Part shown: in pieces, positions 27,896 to 37,600 of the stretch
Position numbering within the stretch: the first letter of the stretch is position 1
How the letters are laid out: the number at the start of each line of letters is the position of its first letter
Assembly (NCBI RefSeq): GCF_015594925.2
Contig: NZ_CP087590.1
Coordinates: 1,736,001-1,800,000, forward strand
Source of the DNA: Vibrio sp. VB16
GTDB taxonomy: Bacteria; Pseudomonadota; Gammaproteobacteria; Enterobacterales; Vibrionaceae
DNA: 64,000 bases
Direction: 5' to 3'
Translations under genes and position numbers: made by a program
Notes under the pieces: model-generated
Told to the model about the DNA's origin: nothing
The model's input: only the letters and a program-made list of their open reading frames with translations
Databases searched by the model: none

Positions 27896-28534
27896 ATGGA
27901 AAACACTGAAAAGTTAAAAAACAGCAAAGAAGTAATCGCACATATTGCTGAATGTTTCCCTAAATGCTTTACTCTAGATGGTGAAGCTAAACCACTTAAG
28001 ATCGGTATCTTTCAAGACCTCGCTGAGCGTCTGTCTGAAGATCTTAGAGTGAGTAAAACTCAATTACGTGCAGCATTAAGACAATATACTTCTTCATGGC
28101 GTTATCTTCATGGTATAAAACCAGGAGCGACTCGTGTGGATTTGGACGGTAATGCATGTGGTGAGTTGGAAGAAGAACATGTAGAGCACGCAAAACAAGC
28201 CTTGGCTGAGAGTAAAGCTCGAGTTCAAGCACGCCGGAAAGAGCAAGCAATTAAAGCTCGCGAAGAAGGCAAAGCGAAACAAAATGCGACAAAGCCAGCA
28301 CAGCAACGTCGTGCTAAACCTGCCGCGCCGCAACAGAAACAAAATAACAAGCCTGCAGCCCCAGAAACACGTGCACTAACCTCTGATGATATGATCGTTG
28401 GAAAAGAAGTAAATGTGAATATGGGTAAAGGAAATATGGCTGCAACTATAGTTGAAATTAATAAGGATGATGTGCGTGTTCGCCTAACCAACGGTCTTCA
28501 AATGGTTGTTAAAGCGGAGCACTTACGCGCATAG
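27896..28534 (+). CDS. proQ: RNA chaperone ProQ
   Basis: A 212-aa protein with the N-terminal FinO/ProQ domain (IAHIAECFPKCFTLDGEAKPLKIGIF ... QLRAALRQYTSSWRYLHGIKPGATRVDLDG, residues ~12-90), a long basic, Ala/Lys/Gln-rich linker, and a C-terminal Tudor-like domain (VGKEVNVNMGKGNMAATIVEI). It binds structured small RNAs and mRNA 3' ends. AGGAAA lies 6 bases before the ATG. prc follows after 17 bases, as in E. coli. Confidence 0.94.
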   Translation: MENTEKLKNSKEVIAHIAECFPKCFTLDGEAKPLKIGIFQDLAERLSEDLRVSKTQLRAALRQYTSSWRYLHGIKPGATRVDLDGNACGELEEEHVEHAKQALAESKARVQARRKEQAIKAREEGKAKQNATKPAQQRRAKPAAPQQKQNNKPAAPETRALTSDDMIVGKEVNVNMGKGNMAATIVEINKDDVRVRLTNGLQMVVKAEHLRA

Positions 28535-28551
28535 AGGAGACTATCCTACGC

Positions 28552-30558
28552 ATGAATTGCCATTTAAAACTGACTCTAGTCGCCGCATGCATTAGCATTG
28601 CGGCTTCTGCACAAGCTTTAGAATCCAAAATTTCTAAAGACCAATTACCCACACTTGCACCGGAAGTTCAACACCAAACGGCAAGTAAAAGAGTAACGTC
28701 TCGCTTTACTCGATCTCACTATAAGCATTTTAGTCTCGATGATGATTTCTCTAAGGCGATGTTTGAGCGTTATTTAGAGCTGCTTGATTTCAGTCGAAAT
28801 ATTTTTACCCAAGCGGATATAGATTCTTTTTCTGAATGGTCGACTCAGTTAGATGACCAACTCAAGATTGGCGACAATCAAATTGCCTTTGATGTTTACA
28901 ACCTTGCAATGGAGAAGCGATTCGAGCGTTATGTGTTTGCTTTGTCTGTTTTAGACAAAGAAATCAAATTCGATGTTGAAGAATCGATTGAATTGGATCG
29001 TTCTGAAGCGAATTGGGCCCAAAATACCAAAGAGTTAGATGAACTGTGGCGTAAGCGTGTTAAGTACGATGCCTTAAGTCTAAAATTGACGGACAAAGAG
29101 TGGCCTGAAATAAAGGAAATGCTTGAAAAGCGTTATAACAACGCCATAAAGCGTATTACTCAGTCTAAAAGTGAAGATGCATTCCAAATATACATGAATG
29201 CTTTTGCTCGTCAGGTAGACCCACATACGAGTTATCTGTCACCACGTAATGCAGAACAGTTCCAGTCAGAGATGAGCTTATCTTTAGAAGGGATCGGTGC
29301 GGTTTTACAGATGACCGATGACTATACCGTGATTCGTTCGCTGGTGGCTGGCGGCCCTGCGTCTAAAAGTAAAGAATTGTCTGACGGAGACCGCATCATA
29401 GGTGTTGGACAAGAAAGCGCCGACATGGTGGACGTAATAGGTTGGCGATTAGACGACGTTGTTCAGTTGATCAAGGGACCGAAAGGGACCAAAGTAACAC
29501 TGAACATATTGCCTGAAGGTAAAAACTCTAAAAGTTACGATGTCACAATAGTGCGAGATAAAGTTCGTCTAGAAGATAGAGCGGTTAAGTCTGAGGTTAT
29601 TGAAAGAGACGGCAAAAAAATAGGCGTTCTTGAAGTTCCTAGTTTCTATGTTGGCTTATCAAAGGATACAGACAAGCTAATCAAAGAACTTCAACAGCAA
29701 TCTATAGACGGCATCATTGTCGACTTGAGAAACAACGGTGGTGGGGCGCTAACTGAAGCGACCGCATTGTCGGGTCTGTTTATTAAGAAAGGGCCCGTTG
29801 TTCAGGTTCGAGATAGTTACGGTCGTGTGAATGTTAACGCCGATACCGACGACATCTCTAGCTATGATGGACCACTAACTGTTTTGACTAACCGTTATAG
29901 CGCCTCTGCGTCAGAGATATTTGCTGCCGCCATGCAAGACTATGGACGTGCAATTATTTTAGGAGAGCAAACCTTTGGTAAAGGGACGGTACAGCAACAT
30001 CGTTCACTAAATCATATCTATGATTTGTTTGATAAAGAACTAGGCTATGTTCAATACACTATTCAAAAATTCTACCGTATTGATGGTGGTAGCACGCAGA
30101 ATAAAGGTGTCGTACCTGACATATCTTATCCTAGTGCCGTTGACCCAGAAGAAACGGGTGAAAGTGTTGAAGATAATGCGCTGCCATGGGATAGCATCGA
30201 TAAAGCAGTCTATGATGTATTGAAACAACGTGATACACAAATAGCTGCACTTAATTTGCAACATGAGCTTCGTATAAGTAGCGATAGAGAATTTGGTTTT
30301 ATTGCGCAAGATATTGCTCAATACAAGCTAGAGAAAGACGACAATACTTTGTCACTAAGTGAGAAAACTAGGAAAGACAAAATAGAGGATAGAGAAGCAA
30401 AAAGATTAGGTCGTATCAATGAACGTCAAAATTCACTAGGTGAAGAAGAATTTACTTCTCTTGATGATGTTGATAAAGATTACGAAGGTCCAGATGCTTA
30501 TTTAGACGAGTCTGTTGCCATTATGGTTGATATGATAAAGGCAAAGTCAGCTAGTTGA
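28552..30558 (+). CDS. prc: Tail-specific periplasmic protease Prc (Tsp)
   Basis: A 668-aa protein with a Sec signal (about residues 1-22, LTLVAACISIAASAQA), an N-terminal DUF3340-type region, a PDZ domain (EGIGAVLQMTDDYTVIRSLVAGGPA, near 240), the S41 protease core and a C-terminal domain. The catalytic pair is visible as Ser452 (YSASASEIF) and Lys477 (TFGKGTVQ), the same numbers as in E. coli. It degrades misfolded or tagged periplasmic proteins and trims cell-wall enzymes with NlpI. Ribosome site GAGGAG. Co-transcribed with proQ. Confidence 0.94.
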   Translation: MNCHLKLTLVAACISIAASAQALESKISKDQLPTLAPEVQHQTASKRVTSRFTRSHYKHFSLDDDFSKAMFERYLELLDFSRNIFTQADIDSFSEWSTQLDDQLKIGDNQIAFDVYNLAMEKRFERYVFALSVLDKEIKFDVEESIELDRSEANWAQNTKELDELWRKRVKYDALSLKLTDKEWPEIKEMLEKRYNNAIKRITQSKSEDAFQIYMNAFARQVDPHTSYLSPRNAEQFQSEMSLSLEGIGAVLQMTDDYTVIRSLVAGGPASKSKELSDGDRIIGVGQESADMVDVIGWRLDDVVQLIKGPKGTKVTLNILPEGKNSKSYDVTIVRDKVRLEDRAVKSEVIERDGKKIGVLEVPSFYVGLSKDTDKLIKELQQQSIDGIIVDLRNNGGGALTEATALSGLFIKKGPVVQVRDSYGRVNVNADTDDISSYDGPLTVLTNRYSASASEIFAAAMQDYGRAIILGEQTFGKGTVQQHRSLNHIYDLFDKELGYVQYTIQKFYRIDGGSTQNKGVVPDISYPSAVDPEETGESVEDNALPWDSIDKAVYDVLKQRDTQIAALNLQHELRISSDREFGFIAQDIAQYKLEKDDNTLSLSEKTRKDKIEDREAKRLGRINERQNSLGEEEFTSLDDVDKDYEGPDAYLDESVAIMVDMIKAKSAS

Positions 30559-30576
30559 TAATAATGAAAATATTCA

Positions 30577-30607
30577 GAAGGCGAGCGTTATGCTCGCCTT
30601 TTTTTTG
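30577..30607 (+). terminator. Terminator of prc
   Basis: AAGGCGAGC / GCTCGCCTT (30578-30600) with a 5-base loop, followed by eight Ts. Confidence 0.92.
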
Positions 30608-30690
30608 TTTAAAATAATGTGATTTGCGTCAAATATTTCGCTTTATTCAGAAACTAACTCTACGCTTATAAAAAGTGAGGAGAGTCAGTG

Positions 30691-31374
30691 ATGAAGATTA
30701 TCATGTTAATTCTAGCCTGTTGCACACTCGTGTTTTCAGTCTCGGTTAGCGCGACTAGCGCAGAAATAGACAAGAATAAAATCGATTTAACTCAGTTTGA
30801 TTACCCTTTTTTGCTCGGTGATTGGTTTCTGACTAATCCAGCGCCGGGAGAAGGTCATGCTGATTTCTTAGCAATACGGTTGCACATCGCATCAAACTAT
30901 CAATTTGCTATCGAGATCCAAAACAAAGACCAAAGTATGAATTACTGGCAAGGGAACTACTCATTAAGTAATGACACCTTAATATTAGGGTTAGATACCG
31001 AAACCCCCCAAACATACAGTTACCTAGCCAACCACAACCACTTAATGCTCAATGGCATTCCATTTGTCAAAGGTTACTCGCCAGAACTCATTGGTCGTTG
31101 GAAAAGTGCTGAAATTAAAGGTGATGACATTCTCGCAAGCAATGTCAGCCATGTCAGCCTGACTCTGCAACCTGACTTCATGTTCTTATTTATGTCAGAA
31201 TCTACAGATGGAAATCTCGCTGCTTATCAAGGTATCTATTATTATGAAGGTGAAAACTTAGTTCTGATGTATGAAAAAGGTGAACACAATTCTCGCTATA
31301 AAGTAGAGAATAATACGCTGACCCTTGAGGGAACAGGTTTCGATATGTATACCGTAATGAATAGAGTTGAGTAA
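30691..31374 (+). CDS. Secreted protein of unknown function with two similar halves
   Basis: A 227-aa protein with a Sec signal (MKIIMLILACCTLVFSVSVSA). I do not recognise a named family. The mature part seems to be a tandem repeat: residues ~43-130 and ~137-227 each begin G-x-W, continue through a long strand (LHIASNYQFAIEI / LTLQPDFMFLFMS), then GNYSLSNDTLIL / GIYYYEGENLVLM, and end in a N-x-L-x-L-x-G-x-x-F motif. This suggests two small beta-barrels. GAGGAG precedes the ATG at 30691; a GTG directly before it is not needed. Confidence 0.8.
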   Translation: MKIIMLILACCTLVFSVSVSATSAEIDKNKIDLTQFDYPFLLGDWFLTNPAPGEGHADFLAIRLHIASNYQFAIEIQNKDQSMNYWQGNYSLSNDTLILGLDTETPQTYSYLANHNHLMLNGIPFVKGYSPELIGRWKSAEIKGDDILASNVSHVSLTLQPDFMFLFMSESTDGNLAAYQGIYYYEGENLVLMYEKGEHNSRYKVENNTLTLEGTGFDMYTVMNRVE

Positions 31375-31412
31375 ATTTATCTGATTACGGTCTAAATAGC
31401 ACCACATTTAGA

Positions 31413-31438
31413 GGGCACTTTGATAAAGGTGCTTTTTT
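31413..31438 (+). terminator. Terminator after the two-half secreted protein
   Basis: A GGCACTTT-GAT-AAAGGTGC hairpin with a one-base bulge, then six Ts. Confidence 0.75.
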
Positions 31439-31585
31439 GTGTTTGTTAAACCTTGTTTTTGTTCAAATTAACCCGACATATAAGGGTAAGGATAAACGAA
31501 CTCGGTTGTTTCAATCTGAATTCGCTTTATGATCTACTCTATTCTCTGGAAAGACTCTTAGCAAAGTAAGAGTAAAGGAAGAACT

Positions 31586-34204
31586 ATGTCTGAACAAACT
31601 CAAGCAACACCTGTCGCTAAGTATCGTATAGATTACCAGTCTCCATCGCATTCGATTACTCATATAGATTTGGAATTTGATCTCTATGATAGAGAAACCA
31701 TCGTCGTCGCCGTTTCTAAAGTAAAACAGTTGCAAGAAAGTAATATTCTTAGCCTAGAGGGCGAACAGCTAAAACTTTTGAGCGTAATGATTGACGGAGA
31801 ACAATGGACGAATTTTCAAGAATCTGATGGGATACTTATTATCAAAGGGTTGCCCAAAGAGTTTGAATTAGCGATAACCACCGAGTTGGATCCTGAGGGA
31901 AATAGTGCATTAGAAGGTCTGTATAAATCAGGCGGCGCATTTTGTACGCAGTGTGAAGCGGAAGGGTTCCGTCGTATTACTTATTATATGGACCGTCCCG
32001 ACGTGCTGGCCGTCTTTACATCAAAGGTTATAGCAGACAAAACTCAATATCCGTTTTTGTTGAGCAATGGGAACAAAATTGGATCTGGTGACCTTGATAA
32101 TGGGCGTCATTGGGTACAATGGTTAGACCCGCACCCTAAACCTGCGTACCTATTTGCTTTGGTTGCCGGTGATTTTGATCTATTAGCGGATAACTATACA
32201 ACGATGTCTGGTCGCGATGTTGCCTTAGAGATTTATGTAGATAAGGGAAACCTAGACAGAGCAAGTCACGCGATGTTATCGCTAAAAAATTCGATGGCAT
32301 GGGATGAGCAACGTTTTGGTCTCGAATACGACCTAGATATTTATATGATTGTTGCCGTCGATTTTTTCAATATGGGTGCGATGGAAAACAAAGGGTTGAA
32401 TGTATTTAACTCTAAGTTTGTACTGGCGAACGAAAAAACGGCCACAGATACGGATTACTTAGGTATTGAAGCTGTCATCGGTCATGAGTATTTCCATAAC
32501 TGGACAGGAAATAGGGTCACTTGTCGCGACTGGTTTCAACTAAGTTTGAAAGAAGGCTTAACCGTATTCCGAGACCAGGAGTTTTCATCTGATCTAGGTT
32601 CTCGAGCGGTAAACCGTATTAACAATGTTAGGATTATCCGCGGGCCTCAGTTTGCTGAAGATGCAAGCCCAATGTCACATCCTATCCGTCCAGAAAAAGT
32701 TATTGAGATGAACAACTTTTACACGCTTACCGTGTACGAAAAAGGCAGCGAAGTAATACGCATGATGCACACGTTGTTAGGTGAGGTGAGTTTCCAAAAA
32801 GGGATGAAGCTTTATTTTGAACGACATGATGGAACCGCAGCAACATGTGATGATTTTGTTTCTGCTATGCAAGATGCCTCCGGTGTTGACCTAACTCAGT
32901 TCAAACGTTGGTATAGCCAATCAGGTACGCCAACTATTCATGTGACTAGCTCCTATGACAGTGAGCAAAAAACCTACGCAGTTACTGTGGAGCAATCAAC
33001 TGCCGCGACTCAAGAACAAAAAGAGAAATTGCCCTTACATATTCCTCTAAATATTGAGTTGTATGGCTCGAATGGCAAAGCCCTTCCGCTACAGTGTAAC
33101 GGAAGGGACGTCAATAATATTTTAAATATTATCAATGAAAAACAAACATTTATATTTGATAACGTGGATGAATTGCCAATCATTTCTTTGTTACGCGAGT
33201 TCTCAGCGCCAGTGAAGTTGGTCTATGAATATACCGATTTAGAGCTGATGTTTTTGATGGTCCATGCGACTAATGAATTCGCTCGTTGGGATGCAGGACA
33301 GATGTTATTGGCTAAATACATTAAAGCAAACGTAGAAAATGTCCAAAATGGACGAGCCTTTGAATTATCAGAGCGTGTTCTAGACGCATTCAGAGGTGTG
33401 TTATTGGATCGCGAATTGGACCCCGCGTTTATTGCAGAGGTGTTGTCGTTACCGAGCCAAAACGAAGTAGCAGGTTGGTTCAAGCCAGTTGATGTCGATG
33501 CTGTTTTCTTAGTTTTAAAATCAATAAAGATGGCTATCGCTGACAACTTGCAAGATGAATTAACCGCTATTTATGGTTCATTAGTTCAATCCAAATATAC
33601 TGTAGAGCATGATGCCATTGGTAAAAGAGCACTAAGAAATATGGCCTTAAGTTATCTCGCTTATCTGCCACAAGGTGATGAGCTGGCAAGGGCACAATAT
33701 AGTAATGCCAACAATATGACAGACACAATGGCCGCCTTGTCTGCTGCAAATCAGGCAAAACTGCCGTGTCGTGAAAAGATGATGGATGATTTTAGTGCAA
33801 AATGGGTCAATGATGGCTTGGTAATGGATAAGTGGTTTGCATTACAGGGCACCAATCCTTCGGATGACGTTCTAGATGTGGTGAAGAAAACCATGCAACA
33901 TCAAGCGTTCACTATGAAAAATCCGAACAGAATTCGCAGCCTTATCGGATCGTTCCTTACTGCGAATCCAGTTAATTTCCACGCGAAGGATGGTTCAGGC
34001 TATCAATTTGCTGGAGAAATATTAACTGAATTAAATGAAAGCAACCCACAGGTTGCATCTAGATTGATTGACCCGCTATTGAAATATCGTAATTACGATG
34101 AAGCAAGACAGTTATTAATGCGATCAGAATTAGAAAAGTTGTCAAAACTTGAAAATTTGGCAAAAGATCTGTTTGAAAAAGTGACTAAAGCGCTTGATTC
34201 GTAG
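31586..34204 (+). CDS. pepN: Aminopeptidase N (M1 family)
   Basis: An 872-aa cytoplasmic M1 metallopeptidase, close to E. coli PepN (870). The exopeptidase motif GAMEN (NMGAMENKGL) and the zinc motif HEYFH-x(18)-E are visible, with the first His at residue 300, followed by NWTGNRVTCRD. It removes N-terminal amino acids late in protein breakdown. Ribosome site AAGGAAG. It is a single gene bounded by terminators on both sides. Confidence 0.95.
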   Translation: MSEQTQATPVAKYRIDYQSPSHSITHIDLEFDLYDRETIVVAVSKVKQLQESNILSLEGEQLKLLSVMIDGEQWTNFQESDGILIIKGLPKEFELAITTELDPEGNSALEGLYKSGGAFCTQCEAEGFRRITYYMDRPDVLAVFTSKVIADKTQYPFLLSNGNKIGSGDLDNGRHWVQWLDPHPKPAYLFALVAGDFDLLADNYTTMSGRDVALEIYVDKGNLDRASHAMLSLKNSMAWDEQRFGLEYDLDIYMIVAVDFFNMGAMENKGLNVFNSKFVLANEKTATDTDYLGIEAVIGHEYFHNWTGNRVTCRDWFQLSLKEGLTVFRDQEFSSDLGSRAVNRINNVRIIRGPQFAEDASPMSHPIRPEKVIEMNNFYTLTVYEKGSEVIRMMHTLLGEVSFQKGMKLYFERHDGTAATCDDFVSAMQDASGVDLTQFKRWYSQSGTPTIHVTSSYDSEQKTYAVTVEQSTAATQEQKEKLPLHIPLNIELYGSNGKALPLQCNGRDVNNILNIINEKQTFIFDNVDELPIISLLREFSAPVKLVYEYTDLELMFLMVHATNEFARWDAGQMLLAKYIKANVENVQNGRAFELSERVLDAFRGVLLDRELDPAFIAEVLSLPSQNEVAGWFKPVDVDAVFLVLKSIKMAIADNLQDELTAIYGSLVQSKYTVEHDAIGKRALRNMALSYLAYLPQGDELARAQYSNANNMTDTMAALSAANQAKLPCREKMMDDFSAKWVNDGLVMDKWFALQGTNPSDDVLDVVKKTMQHQAFTMKNPNRIRSLIGSFLTANPVNFHAKDGSGYQFAGEILTELNESNPQVASRLIDPLLKYRNYDEARQLLMRSELEKLSKLENLAKDLFEKVTKALDS

Positions 34205-34215
34205 TTTAAACTTAT

Positions 34216-34247
34216 AAGAAGATAGTCGCATGACTATCTTCTTTTTT
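34216..34247 (+). terminator. Terminator of pepN
   Basis: A 12-base perfect stem AAGAAGATAGTC / GACTATCTTCTT with a 4-base loop, followed by Ts. Confidence 0.93.
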
Positions 34248-34266
34248 TACTTAAGTAAAACGTAAT

Positions 34267-34485
34267 ATGAACCAATATACATTTCGTCTAGATATTTCTT
34301 ACAATGTGTTCCTACAACACTATGCCGGTTCAGCAAGCAGTGTATTGGTTTACACTGAACAAGGGTTAAAACTGCAAGTTCCTGCGATGCGATTAAGACC
34401 GTTCTTAACTCAAATCGGTGTAAAAGGCCGGTTTCGACTAACAATAGATAAACTGAACAAGTTTGTTAGCCTAGAATCGGTTTAG
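34267..34485 (+). CDS. DUF2835 family small protein
   Basis: A 72-aa protein with the DUF2835 pattern: YTFRLDISYNVFLQHYAGSASSVLVYTEQGLKLQVPAMRLRPFLTQ then GRFRL and a final V-S-L-E. The composition is beta-rich and soluble. No function is known for the family. The ribosome site is weak. It sits alone between pepN and the NAD-glutamate dehydrogenase gene, its usual place in Vibrio-like genomes. Confidence 0.82.
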   Translation: MNQYTFRLDISYNVFLQHYAGSASSVLVYTEQGLKLQVPAMRLRPFLTQIGVKGRFRLTIDKLNKFVSLESV

Positions 34486-34653
34486 ATATGTTAAATTTCA
34501 GATAGTTAAATCGAGTTACCACTCACAATTTTTGATACGCACCTCTCTATTTGTAACCAATTCATTAACTTATTTTCAATATATCTCTTACAATAACTAA
34601 GTACCCAACGAACATTGTGTTCGTGTTCCCACTAAAATAATTTGGAGTGCAAT

Positions 34654-37600
34654 ATGACCGCACGCGAGCCTGTTGTGCCGGTTCTACTTGAAAAAGTGTA
34701 TCAACTTATTCAAGACAAACTTGAACTTGCTCAAAAACCTTTAGTTACTCAGCTAGCGAAACATCTCTACAGCAACATTTCTCAGGACGACCTGATAAAT
34801 AGGAATGACTCAGATCTTTATGGTGCAGTGATAAGTTTATGGCACCATATTTCTGAAACACAATTCAAAGATATTTCGGTTAGGGTATTTAATCCTAGCT
34901 TGAGCCGCCATGGTTGGCAGTCAACGCATACGATAATTGAAATCGTTGTTCCAGACAGTCCGTTTCTCGTAGACTCAACAAAAATGGCTTTGACCAGACT
35001 GGGACTAACCTGTCATTTTATGATTAATGGACCTACGCAATTAAGGCGAAATGGTGACGGTGAAATCTCTGCGTTAAATAGTGGTGAAGGGGATTTTCAA
35101 TCGCTTTTTCATATTGAGGTTGATAGGCTAAACAGCAAAAATGAAATGACTGCACTCAAAACTGAGCTTGTGGGTGTGCTAACTGATACTGGATTAGTGG
35201 TTAGCGATTGGCAGGTGATGTCAGACAAATTACAACAAGTCATCAAAAAAACAGAAGATAATCTTAAATCGATTCCATTGGAGAAAAGTCGTTTAGACGA
35301 AAGCCTGCAGTTCATGAGATGGCTCGGTAAACATAACTTTACCTTTATGGGCTACAAAGAATATGACCTTGTTGAAAGCAACAATGGCCTTCAGCTCGAA
35401 CCAACGAAAGAGAAAGGCTTGGGTTTATTTGGCCTTGCTAGTCGTATTCGTACCGTAGAGCTTTCAAAGTTTGCTGAATCAGCACAGGCAGAAGCGACAA
35501 AACCTTACCTACTTATTCTCACCAAAGGTCATGCCTCTTCAAGGATTCATCGACCAGCTTATACCGACTATATAGGTATCAAGAAATTTGACAAACAAGG
35601 TAATGTTGTAGGTGAGCATCGATTCACTGGGCTGTACACATCTGCCGTCTACAACCAAAGTGTATTCAATATTCCCTTAATTGGACAAAAAGTAGAACGA
35701 ATTCTTACCGCTAGCGGGTATAGAAAGGGATCTTACTCCTATAAAGCACTACTCAATATTTTAGAAAACTATCCAAGAGATGAGTTGCTTCAAGCAAAAG
35801 AAGAGGAGTTGTTAGAAACCGGCCTTGGTGTCGTACAAATGCAAGATCGTGATCTTGTTCGTTTGTTTGTTCGTAAAGACCCGTTTGGCCGTTTTTTCAG
35901 TTGCATGGTTTATGTTTCCAAAGAACGTTATAACACCGAAGTACGAAAACTGACCCAACGTATACTCCGTCAACATCTAAATTCAGATCAGGAGGTTGAA
36001 TTCACGACGTTCTTTTCAGAAAGCCCACTTGCGAGGACGCACTATATAGTTCGAGTGGACAACAATAATTTCAATATAGACGTAAAAGCGATAGAGCATA
36101 ACTTGATGGAAGCTTCTTCAACTTGGGTCGATAGACTAGAACACGCAATTGTTGCAAACTTGGGCGAAAGCAAAGGTCTTTCTTTTGCAAAGCAATATAA
36201 GAATGCATTTCCAAGTTCATATAAGTCAGATGTCATGCCGAGCATAGCGGTTTCAGATATTGAACGATTAGAAAATCTGAATGACGAAAACAAATTAGGT
36301 ATGCTGTTTTATCGACCTCAAGAAGAGGGGATAAGTTCTAAGGTTGTCCATCTTAAGCTGTATCACCGTGATGAACCGATTCATCTGTCTGATGTCATGC
36401 CGATGTTGGAAAACCTAGGGTTACGAGTTGTTGGTGAATCGCCGTACGAAGTAAGAAAAGCAAATGGAACGGTATACTGGATACTTGATTTTTCCATGCT
36501 CCACAAAAGCGATGAGAACATTGACTTACGTGAAGCACAAGAGAGATTTCAACAAGCGTTTGCCGCTATTTGGTCTGGTGAGTTAGAAAGCGACGGCTTT
36601 AATAGGTTGCTACTCGGTGCAGGTTTAACCGGAAGAGAAATCACGATACTAAGAAGCTATGCTCGATATATGAGGCAGGTTGGATTCCCATTTAGCCAAA
36701 GCTATATCGAAAACACGTTATCCGATCACACCGAAATGGCGAAAAGCCTAGTTGAATTATTTGAGAGACGATTTGATCCTAAATGCAAAGGGGCGCAAAA
36801 AGGGCAGACGGATCTTATACAATACATCACTGAGCAGCTCGATCATGTAGAGAGTTTGGATGATGATAGGATCATTCGACGCTATATGGAAATGATCTCA
36901 GCGACGCTAAGAACAAATTATTATCAACTAGATAAAAACAAAAAGAACAAACCGTGGCTATCGTTAAAACTTAGGCCGCGTGAAATTGCAGATATTCCCA
37001 AACCCGTTCCTGAGTTCGAAATATTTGTGTATGCACCCGATATCGAGGGGGTGCATTTACGGGGTGGAAAGGTTGCTCGTGGTGGACTTCGTTGGTCTGA
37101 CAGACAAGAAGATTTCCGTACGGAGATACTCGGGTTAGTAAAAGCACAACAAGTAAAGAACACCGTAATTGTTCCTGTTGGTGCGAAAGGCGGTTTCGTA
37201 TGTAAAAAACAACCAAGTCTATCTTCACGAGATGAAATATTTGCGGAAGGTAAACGTTGCTACAAGAAATTCATTCGCGCGTTATTAGATGTTTCCGATA
37301 ATATTGTGGAAGGTCAGTTGGTTCATCCAACGAATGTGGTTCGTCATGATGAGGATGATGCGTATTTAGTGGTAGCAGCAGATAAAGGAACGGCAACGTT
37401 TTCTGATTTGGCGAACTCAGTCTCGGAAGAGTACAATTTCTGGCTGGGTGATGCATTTGCCTCTGGTGGGTCAAATGGTTATGACCATAAAGCGATGGGC
37501 ATAACGGCTAAAGGTGGATGGGAGTCGGTTAAACGCCACTTTAGAGAAATGGGGATTAATTGCCAAACCACCGATTTTACTTGTGTCGGTATAGGGGATA

